From Porphyra umbilicalis (lineage: Eukaryota; Rhodophyta; Bangiophyceae; Bangiales; Bangiaceae): a stretch of DNA of 64,000 bases. Numbering within the stretch: the stretch's first letter is position 1; each line of letters starts with the position of its first letter. Positions 1-11,365 of the stretch are shown here, piece by piece. The DNA lies in assembly GCA_002049455.2 (NCBI GenBank), contig KV919000.1, positions 1-64,000 of the forward strand. The letters are read 5' to 3'. The notes below the pieces were generated by a model. It was not told where the DNA came from. It searched no databases and saw only the letters and a list, made by a program, of their open reading frames with translations. Both the position numbers and the translations under genes were made by a program.

Positions 1-314
1 CGTAGAGGCACTCTGTTGCAACTGTTGGAGTGCGGGATTGTGGGGAGAACGGCTGTATGTGACGAACTCTATCGACGGCGAAGCACGTCTGCCATTGCGC
101 ACGCACACAGTGGTAGGAAATCACCAGCAAACAGCAACCAACACAAAATGTACGAAGCCGTGTTTTTCTATGCAAGAGCTTCCGCACGTCACTGCGCTCA
201 CGCCGTCCCCTGCAGTAGGGCTCGTCTACATCGCAGCCGCCGACCGTTGTCTGGCCCTCCCTTCCCTTCGCGCACCTGATACCAGGCGCAGCGGGAGCCG
301 TGCCGCGGCGAGAC

Positions 315-3212
315 CTATGGCCGCCCCGCCCCCGGCCCGCGGCGCGGCCAGTGGGGCCCGCGCACCGCCGGCTGCGACGCCGATGATGCCGCCGCAGCCG
401 CCGCCGAAGACGACTGCACGCGTAGCGGCGCCAGCGCCGTCGACAGCACCGCCGCAGCGCGCGCAAAGCGGTGCATCTTGGGCGGGGCGAGCGGGCGGGG
501 GCGGCTCAGCGACGGCCGCCGCCCGCCCGCCGCCGCTGCCGCCGCCTCCGCCGCCGCCGCCAACGCCACCGACCCAGACGGCCCCGACAGCGGTGGCACG
601 GGCGGCGGCGACGGGGCAGTGGGGGGTGCTAGGCGGCCACCAAACGGCGACTCGGCTGGCCGGCGCCCCCCCGCGCGCGCGCGAAAGGCGGGGTTGAGGG
701 GCACCCCTGACGATGCCGAATCAACCGACACCCGCGCAGACGACGACGCGGCCGACGCCCGCGTCGACGATGCGATCGACACCATCGATGGCACACGAAC
801 CGGCGGGGCGGTGGCCGCAGCAGCAGCGGCGGCCGTGGCAGCGGCAATGGCCGCAGCGCCGCCCGTGCGCTTGTCGTGGTGCCACAGCGTCTCTGACGAG
901 GAGGTGGACGCGTCCCACGACAGCCCCGCCGAGGAGGTGGACGAGGAGGACGTGTCCCGCCCTCGTGGCAGCTGCTGGTACGAGACGGAGCGGGGAAAGG
1001 GGTGGAAGGACGGCACGCGCGTCCCGCCCGCCAGCACATCCGACACCGTGTGGCCGCTACTGTGGGACAGGTTGGTGGCCGTGGAGCGCACGTCTGACGA
1101 GGAGGACGCTGTCGACGTGCGGCGGTCGCCGAGCGTGCGCGGCAGCACGGGCATGCTGCTGTGCTCCATGGAAAAGTAGTCGCCGCCATCGTCGGCGTCG
1201 CCCCCCTCCGGCCCGTCCGAGTCGACCGACGAGTGGGGGCGGTCGCCGCCGTCGACGCCGACGAGCACCCCCCCGGGTGCTGCCACCGAGCCGACACTGC
1301 CGCCGCCAGCGGCCGCCGCCGCCGCCGCCGCCACCGCCGCCGCGTCGCCGACCGGGTGCACGGCGCGGGCGGCCGCCGCGTCGGCCAGCGGCCGACGCGG
1401 CCCCTCGCGCCGGCGCGCGGCCGACAGCGCCCACGGGGCGGGGAGGTCGGTGCCCGCCGCGCGCTCGGTCGGGCCACCCCCCAGCCGCCGGCCGGCGGCC
1501 GCCCCCCCCGTCGTGACGCCCGCCACCCCCCGCGCGTCGACGCGGCGCTCGGGACGCACGGGCGCCCGCGGGCGCGACCGCCCGCGCACGACGGCGGCCA
1601 TGGCGCGGCGCATGCCCGTCGAGCGGGGCGCCTCTGACGCGCCGGCGGGGGCATTGGTCGACCCGCTGAGCGTGCCCGCCGGGCGCCCGAGGCGGCGGGG
1701 CGCCTCGCGCCGCCGGCCGGGCCAGTCGCCCGCCCGCCCGGCGGCAGCCACCGCCGGCCGCCGGTCGCCGTGGCCGTCGACCCGCCGCGCCGCGGGGGTG
1801 ATGGACGGGAGGGCGCCGCCGCCGACGCTGCCGCCGCTGCCGCCGGGGCGGGGGCTCGCGCCAAAACGGGCCGCTGCGGGGCGGCGGACCTCCCACACCC
1901 GCCCGGCCGTCGCAGATGTCGAGCCGAGGCCGTCCGACTGGGACCGCAGCGGCGTCGTGTCCACACCCGCCAGGGGGGGGGGGGCCAGCGGACCACTGCC
2001 CTGCCGGGCGACGGGCCGCAGAGGTGTCGGTCGGTGGAGCACGTGACAGCCGGGCCGCAGGATTGGGGGTGTGGCGGGCATTTGGGACAGCCCCACGCCG
2101 GGCCGCCGCAGCGGCGCCGACGATAGGAGACGTGGCGGCGTCACAGGCGCACTGCGGATGGTGGAGCCAACCACGGTTGACAGCGGGGCGGCGGGCGGCA
2201 CCAGTGTCGACGCGTCCGAGTCGGACGAAGCGCTCGTCGCGTCTGAAAACTGGCACGACTGCTCATCGTGGCCGTCGGCCGACTCGGTCACGGTCGCCGT
2301 TTCGTCGCCGTCGTCGCCGGTCGAGTCGTCGGTCCCCTCGTGCTCGCTCGTCTCGTCCGTGTCGTCGCCACTGTCATGGTCCGTCTCGGAGGGGGGCAAC
2401 CGGGCGACCGCCACTGGCGGTGGGAGCCGCAACTCCCCGAACACGCCGCCGCTCGCGCCGATTTGCTTGTCGGCGGCCCACACGCCGTCGCCCGCCGGCT
2501 CCGCCGGGTGATCCTCAGACGCGCTGCGGAGGAAGAGGAGGCCCATAGAGGCACCCTCCGAAGCCACACTCGCGCCGCTCGGCGAAGAAAGCAGCGACAC
2601 GGAGCGCGAAAAGGCTCGGCTGCCGCTCCCGGCGCTGGGACGGCCGCCCAGCGGGGTCGTCGCCCCGCCATCGCCACCGCCGACGCCGCCCCAGCCGCCG
2701 CCGCCGCCGCCATTGCTGTTGCCTTCCCACCGGTCCCCGTTGGGTGGAGTGCGGATGGGGGAGCCGCCCACAAACCCCGCTGGCGGCGCCATAAAATTGG
2801 TCCGCCCACGCTTGGCCGCCGCGACCGCCGCAAACGGGGCCGACGAGACCGGGGATGGCGGCGCCGCAGCGGCCGCAGTCACGGGGGGGACCCCCTCCGA
2901 GCCGCGGCCAATCAATGCAAGGTCCACCTCTCGCACAATGGGCCGAAAGTTGTGGCGACGACCGCCGCCGCCGCCGCCGCCGCCGCTGCTGCCGCCGCTT
3001 CCAAAGCTCCCGCTGCTCCCACCCCCGCCGCCGCCAACTGCGGGGGGGCCGCCCCCGTCGGCCAGCGGCAGCGGCAGTGTGCGTGGCCACGTTGTGCGGT
3101 TACGCGGCCGCTGCGGCACCGTCCACGGCGTCACCATACTGCCGCCGCCACCGTTCGCCTCGCACCCCGCCACGCGCACGACCGACGTCGTCGTGCGCGG
3201 TGTTGACGACAA
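315..3212 (-). CDS. Hypothetical Ser/Ala/Gly-rich protein, 965 aa
   Basis: One uninterrupted 965-codon frame on the minus strand. No known domain is visible. The N-terminal third is Gly-rich and carries short basic patches (RPRNRTTWPR, KRGRTN). A middle stretch, roughly residues 265-330, is acidic and Ser/Thr/Asp-rich (DSGDDTDETSEHEGTDD). The rest alternates Ser-rich and poly-Ala segments, and the C-terminus is basic (MHRFARAAAVL, then WPRRGPGAGRP). The composition suggests a disordered nuclear or regulatory protein, but that is inference. The start at 3212 is the first Met of the frame. Antisense frames of several hundred codons overlap it, as expected at this GC content; the minus frame is preferred because it is by far the longest and has Ser-rich, protein-like composition. 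Confidence 0.5.
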   Translation of the reverse strand: MSSTPRTTTSVVRVAGCEANGGGGSMVTPWTVPQRPRNRTTWPRTLPLPLADGGGPPAVGGGGGGSSGSFGSGGSSGGGGGGGGRRHNFRPIVREVDLALIGRGSEGVPPVTAAAAAPPSPVSSAPFAAVAAAKRGRTNFMAPPAGFVGGSPIRTPPNGDRWEGNSNGGGGGGWGGVGGGDGGATTPLGGRPSAGSGSRAFSRSVSLLSSPSGASVASEGASMGLLFLRSASEDHPAEPAGDGVWAADKQIGASGGVFGELRLPPPVAVARLPPSETDHDSGDDTDETSEHEGTDDSTGDDGDETATVTESADGHDEQSCQFSDATSASSDSDASTLVPPAAPLSTVVGSTIRSAPVTPPRLLSSAPLRRPGVGLSQMPATPPILRPGCHVLHRPTPLRPVARQGSGPLAPPPLAGVDTTPLRSQSDGLGSTSATAGRVWEVRRPAAARFGASPRPGGSGGSVGGGALPSITPAARRVDGHGDRRPAVAAAGRAGDWPGRRREAPRRLGRPAGTLSGSTNAPAGASEAPRSTGMRRAMAAVVRGRSRPRAPVRPERRVDARGVAGVTTGGAAAGRRLGGGPTERAAGTDLPAPWALSAARRREGPRRPLADAAAARAVHPVGDAAAVAAAAAAAAGGGSVGSVAAPGGVLVGVDGGDRPHSSVDSDGPEGGDADDGGDYFSMEHSSMPVLPRTLGDRRTSTASSSSDVRSTATNLSHSSGHTVSDVLAGGTRVPSFHPFPRSVSYQQLPRGRDTSSSSTSSAGLSWDASTSSSETLWHHDKRTGGAAAIAAATAAAAAAATAPPVRVPSMVSIASSTRASAASSSARVSVDSASSGVPLNPAFRARAGGRRPAESPFGGRLAPPTAPSPPPVPPLSGPSGSVALAAAAEAAAAAAGGRRPSLSRPRPLAPPKMHRFARAAAVLSTALAPLRVQSSSAAAAAASSASQPAVRGPHWPRRGPGAGRP

Positions 3213-4398
3213 CGTCCGCGGTCTTGACGCTGCGGACCGTGCGGTTGAGATGACGACGTCACCCCCAAGCTAGCCGCAACTCGTCCGTCTCAACACGCCC
3301 GATCCAACAGCACCCCCGTCCGTCGCCGACGATTGTGGAGCACTACACACACCGCCAAGCTGCGGGCGCCGGGCATCCCCACAAGGCCGCCGCCCGGAAC
3401 GTCCACCAGACGCGGAGGGCGCGCCGTCACACTCGACGGCTTGCTGCCCACACCCCACCCCCTCCTCACCCACTCTCCAAATGCGCAGCGCGAGGACGGC
3501 GGCGGCAGTAGGCTGTTGCGTGGCGCCCGTGACCGTCGGGTGGAGCGTCGGAAAAGACTCTGCGTTGCCGTCCGCCGACGCTTCCGCGTCGAATGCCGAC
3601 GCTCGCGGGTGCGCTGGCGCAAAGGCGGGCCCCGCCTAGTCCACCTTCGCACTCCCAATCGTTTGGCCAAACGACTGAGCCGCTGCCGTGAGCGCTGTGT
3701 GCCAGCAGGGCTGGCCGCCGGCGAGAGATGGTGGGTCGGGAGACGCAGCGGCCGGCCAGGTGACTCGATCATCCGTCCACACTCCCCCCTCAGACTAGCC
3801 CAGGGAGTGGGGAGAAAAGTCAGTCGAAAACACGGCAACCCCTCGGCCACAACGCGACCTCCTGCGACGCAAATCGGCCGCGTCGTCAACCACCGTCACC
3901 AACGTGCCCGGCCGGCCTCGGAAGCTGCAAAGCGCAGATACCGGCCGTGTGCCACAGTGCCTCTCGCGCGATCCACGCAGGGCTGCCATCACGATCACAG
4001 CACAGGGTTGCCAGCGGGGTGGTTGGCGCCTCGGCGGCACGGGGGCCACCCCCCCCGCCTGTGCCTGCTGTGTCTGCCATGTGCTGGGCTGCGAGAGAGG
4101 TGTCCAGGACCCACGTGCTGCAGCTAGGGGGGCGGCGCGGAGGGTGGCCCTCAGAGTTGCAGCACTCAGAGGGAACCACGAGCGCCGCCGACCAGACCTA
4201 CACTCGAGATCACGACCCCCCCTGATTTTACCTACACTGGTGGCCAACGGATACTGGCCGATTGACTGAGGTGGTTGGCCTGCGCTTCTCCGGCTGCAGT
4301 GCCCCTTGCGGCTGGTGCGAGACATTGGCCAGCGCCCCGTGTCAATGACAGATGAAGGAGGAAATGGAGCTGGCCTTGTCCCACTTCCAGCCCCACCT
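3213..4398. other. Intergenic, no gene recognised
   Basis: GC-rich sequence upstream of the low-complexity gene. Open frames occur on both strands but none has a recognisable motif. It presumably contains the promoter of the minus-strand gene; no TATA-like element stands out. Confidence 0.4.
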
Positions 4399-5611
4399 GC
4401 GCAGTGCACCTCGTCGCGGGATCCACCAGGAGCCCGTTTTTCCCCCAAATCGCTCGTACAAAAACTTGCACGACCCCTCGTAAACGCCTGTATGTATGAG
4501 GCGTTTTGCTTGTCAAGAACATGTTAAAACCAACGCTTTAATAAGACACTCTCTTCGAGGGGTGCGTATTAAGTCGTGCGCAGGGTCGGGAGGTGCTGGA
4601 TCTTTTCGCCACATTTATCTACCCAAGTGCCCGACTTAATCACACATACTTCTAGCCGCAGGAGCAACATCTGCCCTTCCACAAACGGCAATCGGGAATG
4701 GTTGGGAAGATGAGATTTTCCATTCCACTACCGTGGCGGCGGACGACCACCCGCCGGCGGCGACGGCAGAGGCGGTCGCTACTGCTGGCTGGCCGCGGCA
4801 GCGGCGTAACGGGTCGGTGGGCGCGGCCACCCGCGGCTCCCGCGCGTGGCTGACGCAGCAGCGCAACCGTGTGGCGGCGGCGCGCGCCAATGACGCAGCG
4901 CGCGCGCGGGGGCTGGCCGCGCGCGTCGGCGCCGCGGCGGCGACGCGCGCGGCCGCCGCCGCCGTCGCGGAGCCGGGGGAGGGGGGGGGGGCAGGCCGCG
5001 CAATGACGCGGGGGGGGGAAGGCGCCGACGCCCTGCTGGGGTGCTCGGCTGGAAGCGGCAAGCCGCGCACACGGCACGACTGCAGAGAATTGCAGGGGTG
5101 GCGGTTGGGGCGGCCGCCCTCCTGGCGACCGCGCGGCGCTCGGGCGTACAGGAGAGGGGTTCCCGCTTGCCCTTGCAGGGACAGGAGGTCGCGAGAGGTT
5201 GTCGGCCGCGGCGGCGGCCTGAGCGGGTTACGCCGGTAGAGAGGCCTCAGGCTGCGAAAACTGCCTCCTCTCATCCCGCCCACCGCCCTGGAGTCGGCGC
5301 AACCAATCTCTGCTTGTGGGTTGCACGACGGTGTTCTTCTGCGTATTTGTTGGTCTACTTGGCACAGCTCCGGTACTCAGCACAGAAGCCGTTTAGTGTA
5401 TCAAGTCGCAATTATCGGAATGTGGGCGGACTTTTTTAACATCTTAATCACTCCCCAATCTCGTCGTCACCACGCCACAACAAGTTCTTTGGACGGGATA
5501 CGAGCTAACACTGTTAGCGTACGAGGCAGCACCCGTCTTCAACGAGCGTTTACGAGCAATTCGAGGGAAAAACGGGCTCATAGTGGATCCAGCGACGAGG
5601 TGCACTGCGCT
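4399..5611. mobile_element. Inverted-repeat-bounded segment (candidate non-autonomous transposon)
   Basis: The segment is flanked by a diverged inverted repeat of about 60 bp. The left arm (4399-4458) begins GCGCAGTGCACCTCGTCGC; the reverse complement of the right arm (5551-5611) begins the same way. The arms share GGATCCAC, GAGCCCGTTTTTCCC and GCTCGTA blocks, about 90% identity by eye. The interior changes abruptly from moderate GC to very GC-rich sequence (about 4730-5280) with open frames on both strands, then back. This would fit a TIR element that captured host exon-like DNA, but no target-site duplication is clear and no transposase lies inside. It could also be two solo repeat copies in opposite orientation. 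Confidence 0.4.
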
Positions 5612-6330
5612 GCGGTCGGATGCCCTTTCTCAACGGTGCGCGAGTGATCGACGCAGCACCCGCTCGTGGGTCGATTGATGGGGACCGGTGCCGATCTATG
5701 GACCGACAGCAAGTCACCCAGCCGGAGAGCCACGCCGACGGTCGCGCCCCGACCCTTCGCGGCGCACCAATCCTGTTGGAGGCCCGGATGGGTGGCCCGC
5801 CACTTTGAGACAGCAGCAACGCGCCACCAGCGCGCGCCCACGACTCGCGCGAAGTCGCAGGCCGCCGTCGACGAGCCGGGGGCGGCGCCACCGCGCGCCA
5901 GATGACTGTTCTGCTCTCCTCATGAGGCGCCAAAATTGGCACCGCAGGTGACAGGCGCCGCCAGCGAGTGGCCACTTGCCCGGAAGCGTGTTTGCATCCC
6001 CACGGACCCGCAGCCACCCAATCGTCACGCTTGCGGGAACGAGGGCCCCACGCCAGGATCGCCACGTGCACAAACGATGCGGAGGCGTCTCTCCTTTGGA
6101 ACGAACACACAGCAACGCGGGCTCTGCAGCCTGCAGGCTGCGGGAGATGCCGCGATACCAGCTGCCACACAAGATCCGTGACGTGCCCCACCCGCGTGGT
6201 GTCGATGACAACTCGAGCCCCTGCTTGCTGTGGCATCAGATCAAGTCTATCGGTGTGCCATTTTCCGATCCGATGGCCGCGGACATCTCTATCGGGAGGT
6301 CCTTGTGCCATATCCTGTGCCATGTTACTA
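5612..6330. other. Intergenic, no gene recognised
   Basis: Moderate-GC sequence. A 276-codon minus-strand frame (5550-6380) is open, but its translation matches no family I know and it runs into the inverted repeat on its left. Confidence 0.3.
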
Positions 6331-7191
6331 TCATTCGTACCGAATCTGCGCAGGATGGCCAAAAGGATAGCTATAGCCATCCATTGTATTGCGGATTCCC
6401 GAACTTTGTCCTGGGGGACGGAGACCGAGACTCACTCTGAATAAGAGCACTCTATTGGTTGAAAACGACAGTAAGAAGGCATCGAAGCCAATGAAAAGCC
6501 CACATTGGGTGCCAGGACCTTGCATACAGCAGAACTCACTGTTTGGTGCCGCTGGATCCGCTTTTCTTGGCACGGAGCAAGCTGCCCACGCGAGATTATG
6601 AGATTTTCTACTGTTTCCTCGCCAGAAGTGCAGAAAAAAAGAGGAGCTCATGTTGGTTTCCAGGCTGTATGGGGACATGTAAGCAATCAGGGGCATTAAG
6701 TCAGTCCCAGGGGCGCATCTGATTAATGGAGAGTCGGTCCGCAAGTCAGTCTCTGTCCACCAGGACAAGATTCGGGGATCAGCAATAGCAAAGACGTGAA
6801 CTAATGGAACGACGAGCAACAGCGTCTCTCGAACGTGCCAGTCCGGAATTGGTGTGGCGACCTTGCCACAGGCCCTATGTGCGCAGACTTCGAACCATGC
6901 AAGGCTATCATCTGCGCTGGAAGGTGCTTTGCGAGTCATCCAAGAGGTGTGGGCCTTCAGAGGGGGGTGAACAGCTGGAGTTGCATATATAGCACAAGAA
7001 TTGACCGATGGAGATGCTCTTGGCTTTAGCAAAAAAAAAATGGCCAGATGGCGATAGCACAATGGCCCACGAATAGACTTGTTCTCATTATTTAGAGAAG
7101 TAGGGTCACACAGAGGGACTCCAAAGGCGCGGCACAATCTGGCCACCACCCTCACCACCCGCGCTGTGTTCCCTGACAGGAATATGACCAA
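6331..7191 (-). CDS. Unrecognised ORF, 286 aa
   Basis: An open frame of 286 codons in a stretch of only about 50% GC, where such a length is unlikely by chance. The product is rich in aromatic and hydrophobic residues (LSWWTETDLRTD, YMSPYSLETNMSSSFFLHFW), with no clear membrane segment and no motif I can name. It lies in the transposon-rich block beside the hAT relic, so it may be part of an old element rather than a host gene. Its 3' end overlaps another minus-strand frame by about 50 bp, which could mean one decayed coding region. Function is not assigned. Confidence 0.2.
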   Translation of the reverse strand: MVIFLSGNTARVVRVVARLCRAFGVPLCDPTSLNNENKSIRGPLCYRHLAIFFLLKPRASPSVNSCAIYATPAVHPPLKAHTSWMTRKAPSSADDSLAWFEVCAHRACGKVATPIPDWHVRETLLLVVPLVHVFAIADPRILSWWTETDLRTDSPLIRCAPGTDLMPLIAYMSPYSLETNMSSSFFLHFWRGNSRKSHNLAWAACSVPRKADPAAPNSEFCCMQGPGTQCGLFIGFDAFLLSFSTNRVLLFRVSLGLRPPGQSSGIRNTMDGYSYPFGHPAQIRYE

Positions 7192-7783
7192 AAGGCCAAC
7201 TTGTCCTGTGAATTGGCGCCGTGTCGCATTCCGACTTCATGGGATCGTCCTCCACATTGTGGTTTCCGACCACAGCAGCTTATTGCACTCTTTGTGAGCA
7301 ACACCCAGGCACACTCCCGAGTCAATTCTCTCGCACCGAAGATCGCTGACACTCATGAACAAGCTATTGGACGAGCAGATGTGTTTGACAAGCATGCCAA
7401 TGAACGCCCTTCTCGATGGTGCGAACAAGACAATCCTTGGCGATTGGACACATGTGGCGTTTTTTTTAAGAAGTCTCATATTTTCTCCTCGTCACGTAGC
7501 AGATATATCTGTCCAAGAACAGAACAAAGGTACTCTTTCTTTGTCCGACTTGGGCGATTGCTGGTCGACGTCGGCACCCACCTCGCCGTCTCCCCCCCCC
7601 CCCCAACTCCGCATCCCACCCCCCCCCCGACTCGGCATCCCCCCCCCCTCCCAACTCGGCATACTCGGTCCACAGCGAAGATGTGCACCTCGGTCGTGCT
7701 CCCTCTGCCTCCGAAGGGCACCTGCACACCTCCTGGGGGGCTCCCAGAATAGGGGGAGGTCTTGATTCTCCTTCCACTATTCG
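7192..7783. other. Intergenic with poly-C tracts
   Basis: No gene recognised. The stretch at about 7590-7660 holds three long C runs separated by CACTCGGCAT-like spacers, a short degenerate tandem array. Confidence 0.4.
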
Positions 7784-8623
7784 TCAGGGGGTCTTCCACA
7801 CGACCTTGGATGGCACCGACCAGGGCGTGGCGGCGGGCGTCTGGCGCGTGGCGACAGGAATCGCGGGCCTTTCGGCGGGCGTCTGGGGCGCGTTTGCAGG
7901 CGTCTGGGGCGTAGCGGCGGGCGTCGGGGGCGTGTCGACGGAGGCCGGGAGCGTGGCGACGGGCGTCGGGGGCGTGGCGGTGGGTGTCGGGGGCTTTACG
8001 GCGTACGTCGGGGGCGACTTGGCGTGCGTCGAGGGCGTTTCGGCGGGCGTCGGAGGCGCGTCGCCGGGCGTCTGGGGTGCGGCTTCGGGCGTCGGAGGCG
8101 TTTCGGCGCGCGTCGGAGGAGTTTTGGAGGGCGTCGGGGACGTGTCTGTGGGGGTCCGACGGGTGGCGGCAGGTGCCTTGGGCGTGTCAGGTGGGGTCAA
8201 GAGAGCTTCGTGAAGGAGGCTGCGGAGGTAGAGCGGGGGGCGATGGCCTCGGTGGCGGTGGTCGCTTCGGGGGTGGCGCGTTTTCCTTGAGGCAGAGCCA
8301 AACAATCGAAGCATGCCAAGTTGACGTTCTTCACAGAGCAAGATTAAAAAAGACCACCCCGGCCAGGTTCCACCCCACACCCGCCCGACGCTATCCATCG
8401 TCTGTCCCACCACACGATGTACCACCTCGGCCCTGTCGCGTTCCCACCGACATGACAGCGTGCGCTCCAAATCGAAGAAGGTGTCTACGATGGCATCAAG
8501 ATCCCGCGACTCGATGGGCGACTTGTCGTCGTCACCGCCACCAGCATCATCCAGCCAGTCCTCTGCATCGTCCTTGACCAAAGCGTCGGCAATGGCGGCG
8601 GCCACGTTCAGTCGCCAGAGCAC
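7784..8623 (-). CDS. Pro/Thr-rich heptad-repeat ORF, 279 aa
   Basis: A minus-strand frame whose first 150 residues are ordinary and partly acidic (DDAEDWLDDAGGGDDDKSP). The C-terminal half is 18 successive heptads of the type TPPTPxx. The heptads come from a 21-bp minisatellite. The ORF lies directly downstream of the hAT C-terminal domain on the same strand, so it may be a tail of that element, or a separate cell-wall-like protein. No signal peptide is evident. No known family is recognised. Confidence 0.25.
   Translation of the reverse strand: MLWRLNVAAAIADALVKDDAEDWLDDAGGGDDDKSPIESRDLDAIVDTFFDLERTLSCRWERDRAEVVHRVVGQTMDSVGRVWGGTWPGWSFLILLCEERQLGMLRLFGSASRKTRHPRSDHRHRGHRPPLYLRSLLHEALLTPPDTPKAPAATRRTPTDTSPTPSKTPPTRAETPPTPEAAPQTPGDAPPTPAETPSTHAKSPPTYAVKPPTPTATPPTPVATLPASVDTPPTPAATPQTPANAPQTPAERPAIPVATRQTPAATPWSVPSKVVWKTP
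7820..8197 (-). repeat. 21-bp minisatellite, 18 units
   Basis: Tandem units of 21 bp on the plus strand resembling GTGGCGACGGGCGTCGGGGGC, 18 in a row with no frame loss. On the minus strand each unit encodes a heptad such as TPPTPAA. Units differ by point changes but keep length, so expansion or selection for the reading frame is suggested. Confidence 0.8.
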
Positions 8624-8939
8624 CTAGGGCGGCCAAAACAACCGTCACAGCATCCTCCCCGTCGTCGCCGCCGCCCCCCGCCTCGCTATCCCGCACGACA
8701 GCGCTTCCCGGTGCTTCCTCGCATCCCCTCTCGGCAGGAAAGGGAGGGGGGGTGCCTTGCGCGGCCGCTGCGGCCGCGGTGTCGCCCACCCCCTCGCCCG
8801 AGAGGGGGAGGGGGGGGGTGCTAAGGGAGCTCGGGCAGAAGGGCCGTGCACTACCAGCTCACCAAGCGCTCCTACGAGTCCGGCCACATCACCTCGGTCG
8901 ACCAACCTTATCAAAAGTTGCTCAACCGACGACCGCGTG

Positions 8940-10771
8940 TATTTACCAATGGTATCGCCGAGATGTAGCCGTTTCTTGTTTAAGATAATCCGCTCCTTTT
9001 TTTCGGCGTCCTGATCGATCGTGCGTTTCCTCGTCCTGCAGAAAGCGACAGAGCGGGCCTTAAACGTCCCCTCGGAGGCGGCCGAGGACGTCGGTAGGGT
9101 GAATAGCCGGCTGGCCAAAAAATGCAGCGTGGGCCATTGGGTACCGTAGAGCTCCCGTCACGTCAGGGGGTGCAGCAGCCACCCAATTAAAGAGGCGGTG
9201 TGCACATTGCTGCGCCGCAGTAAGCTACCGAACTCCCGAAGGACGGTTTTCTCGAGCACGTCATTGCCGTCACAGAGGTTGTGCATGGCCTGCCCACGGA
9301 TGAGTGGCAGGTGATTGCCCCCCTTAAGGTCTACGCCACCTTGCTGTCGACAAGAATCGTAAAATGGGTCGAGGTACAAGGAACAGAGCATACGGGGGTG
9401 AAAGGAGGACGAAAAATGAGCCACCAATCAGTCGGGCACAAACGAACGCGCCGTACCGAGCACACCAAGAATAATCTTGCGCAAATCTACATACAAGGAG
9501 CAGAACAAACCAGGCACAGATGAGAGCGGGGAAGCATCGGCTCCAAGTGACGCGGACATGCAAAAAAGGAGTTGGAAGCATGGCATGAGGACTTTGGCGG
9601 TTTCCTAGAAGACACAGTCGGTAATGGCGTCCGCCACTGCGCAGGGGATGGCTAATGCAAGAGCGGAAGGGCGTTGGGAGTAAAGAAAAGTGGTACCCGA
9701 CGAAGAACAGGACGTTTGTCGATGAATGCGCGCAGATTCAGGCTCTGCCCGACCAAGCGACTCGGGATGAATATCTGTAGCTCGTTGAAGTGTTTCCCTA
9801 CCGCCTTTTGTGTAGTGAGGTCCTTGGCCAAGTCCACGCACGCCAGCGAGCAGCGTCGAAGAAACCCCGTCGCAGCAATGATAAACTTCAGCACTCGGAG
9901 AATGGGTTCGCGCGCACACAGCTCCTCGCTGACGAGGTTGACGGCATGGGCAAAGCAGCCGTAAGAGCCCCAACACCAGGCCGCCCGCCTCGGCGGCGGT
10001 GCGCATCGAGACCAGCACGGAAGCGTTTTCCGTGCACAGCGCCCACAGCCTGCGACTGCCAACAGCGAGCAGCCGCTTGCTCGTACTCGTCGCAGGCCAC
10101 TTCTGCGTGGTATCGGTCACTGGGCAGATAAGGGAAGCAGGCAAATGTGTACGGAAAGTAAGGAGCAAGTTGGGAGCTGACGAAACGGTCAACCCCGTTC
10201 AAAGCGAGCCCGGCAGGAGTGGCTTGGGGAGGCAGACCATCACGCGGTATGCGGAATTCCCATTCACGCTGCCCACAACATCGACGGTCACAGCCACCGT
10301 ATACGCGCCCCGCACAGCGGCGTCCACATGGGCCATCACTTTCGCACTCGCAGCGTCCAGGCTCGCGCCCGCCACATTGCGCGGGTCCCCAGGCCTTGAG
10401 AAGCGGCCACCAGATATAATTAGAAAGAATGACCGCCACTCAGGCGAGTGGAAGGCAGAAAAGGACAATCCACCTACAAAAATATGCATGGCGCACCGCT
10501 GCTTCCAGTCACTCAAGACGCAAAGAGCTAGGGAGGGCAATATCTCCACACCCGTGGAGCCATGTGAGCCCACCCCACCCGCACCCGTTCCTCGCACACT
10601 TACCTGGACGCCAAACATATCATCCCGTGTATATGGGTGGAATTCCGGGCCGCAGCGCACTTGAAGAGATGCTCCTTCGCCCGCGTTGCGTTGTGAGATT
10701 GCCTTTGTCCTGCGTACACAGCGGGGCACCGCACGACCAGACCCGCTCGCCGACCACGGCTGTTTTCTCAA
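8940..10771 (-). pseudogene. hAT-superfamily transposase relic
   Basis: Three pieces of a hAT transposase lie in order on the minus strand. At about 10200-10620 there is a DUF659-like segment (LSFSAFHSPEWRSFF, then VAVTVDVVGSVNGNSAYRVMV with one catalytic Asp). At about 9830-10060 there is the second catalytic region, where CTENASV replaces the usual TDNA, followed in another frame by YGCFAHAVNLVSEEL, the GCxxHxxNL block of hAT proteins. At about 8940-9118 the hAT dimerisation domain appears (LPTSSAASEGTFKARS, family form SSAASERxFS). The frame changes at least twice and the Asp-to-Glu change argues against activity. A further frame at 9158-9427 may belong to it. No TIRs or 8-bp duplication could be fixed. 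Confidence 0.7.
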
Positions 10772-11365
10772 TGTTCTTTGACATCAGTGCAGGAGCCCTC
10801 TTTTTGCGAAGGATGGGCGGGACCATGGCGGCAATGTGGGTTAAGGGTGCGGGAAGGGTGTGTGACGATCCAGTCACGAGGAATATTGTCTAAAGTCTAT
10901 CCCATTCTATTAGACACCTGGTGTTTTGGAGCCTATCGTTGGCGTGCTTGCTCCAAACGGTTTCAAACTTTGTAGTAACCTTTGATGACGGGTTCCGCGT
11001 GAGCACACCAAAATTCATGTTGAGAAGCGCAGTTCATCGGCCGCTGTGGTGTGTACACCTCCGGCGGCATCGATCTAGTCACACCGATACCGTCCGTTCC
11101 GGACCATCTCAGATTTGGTCGAATCCGATTCAAACTTGATCCCAACTTGAGGGGCTACTTTACTCAGATTCAAAGAGACAAGAGATCAACACGCGATGCT
11201 CGCGCGACCACATCCAAGGATCTTCGATGCCGGAAGCGCCGCGCATCAAAAATTGAAGCGCTGGCGCCAAGCAAGCCGTCTTGACATGCTTAAATCTGTG
11301 ACTCCCTCAAAACAGTTCTCTGTCAACGCCCAAATCAAAGCATGCCCACGCCGACAAAGTCGCAT
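10772..11365. other. Intergenic between two transposase relics
   Basis: Moderate-GC sequence with no gene recognised. It should contain one end of the Tc1/mariner copy that follows, but I could not find matching terminal repeats. Confidence 0.4.

Noticed and set aside
629-2256. Long Arg/Pro-rich minus-strand frames overlapping the 965-codon gene
   Set aside because: Shadow frames of GC-rich coding DNA; Arg/Pro/Ala composition and no motif.
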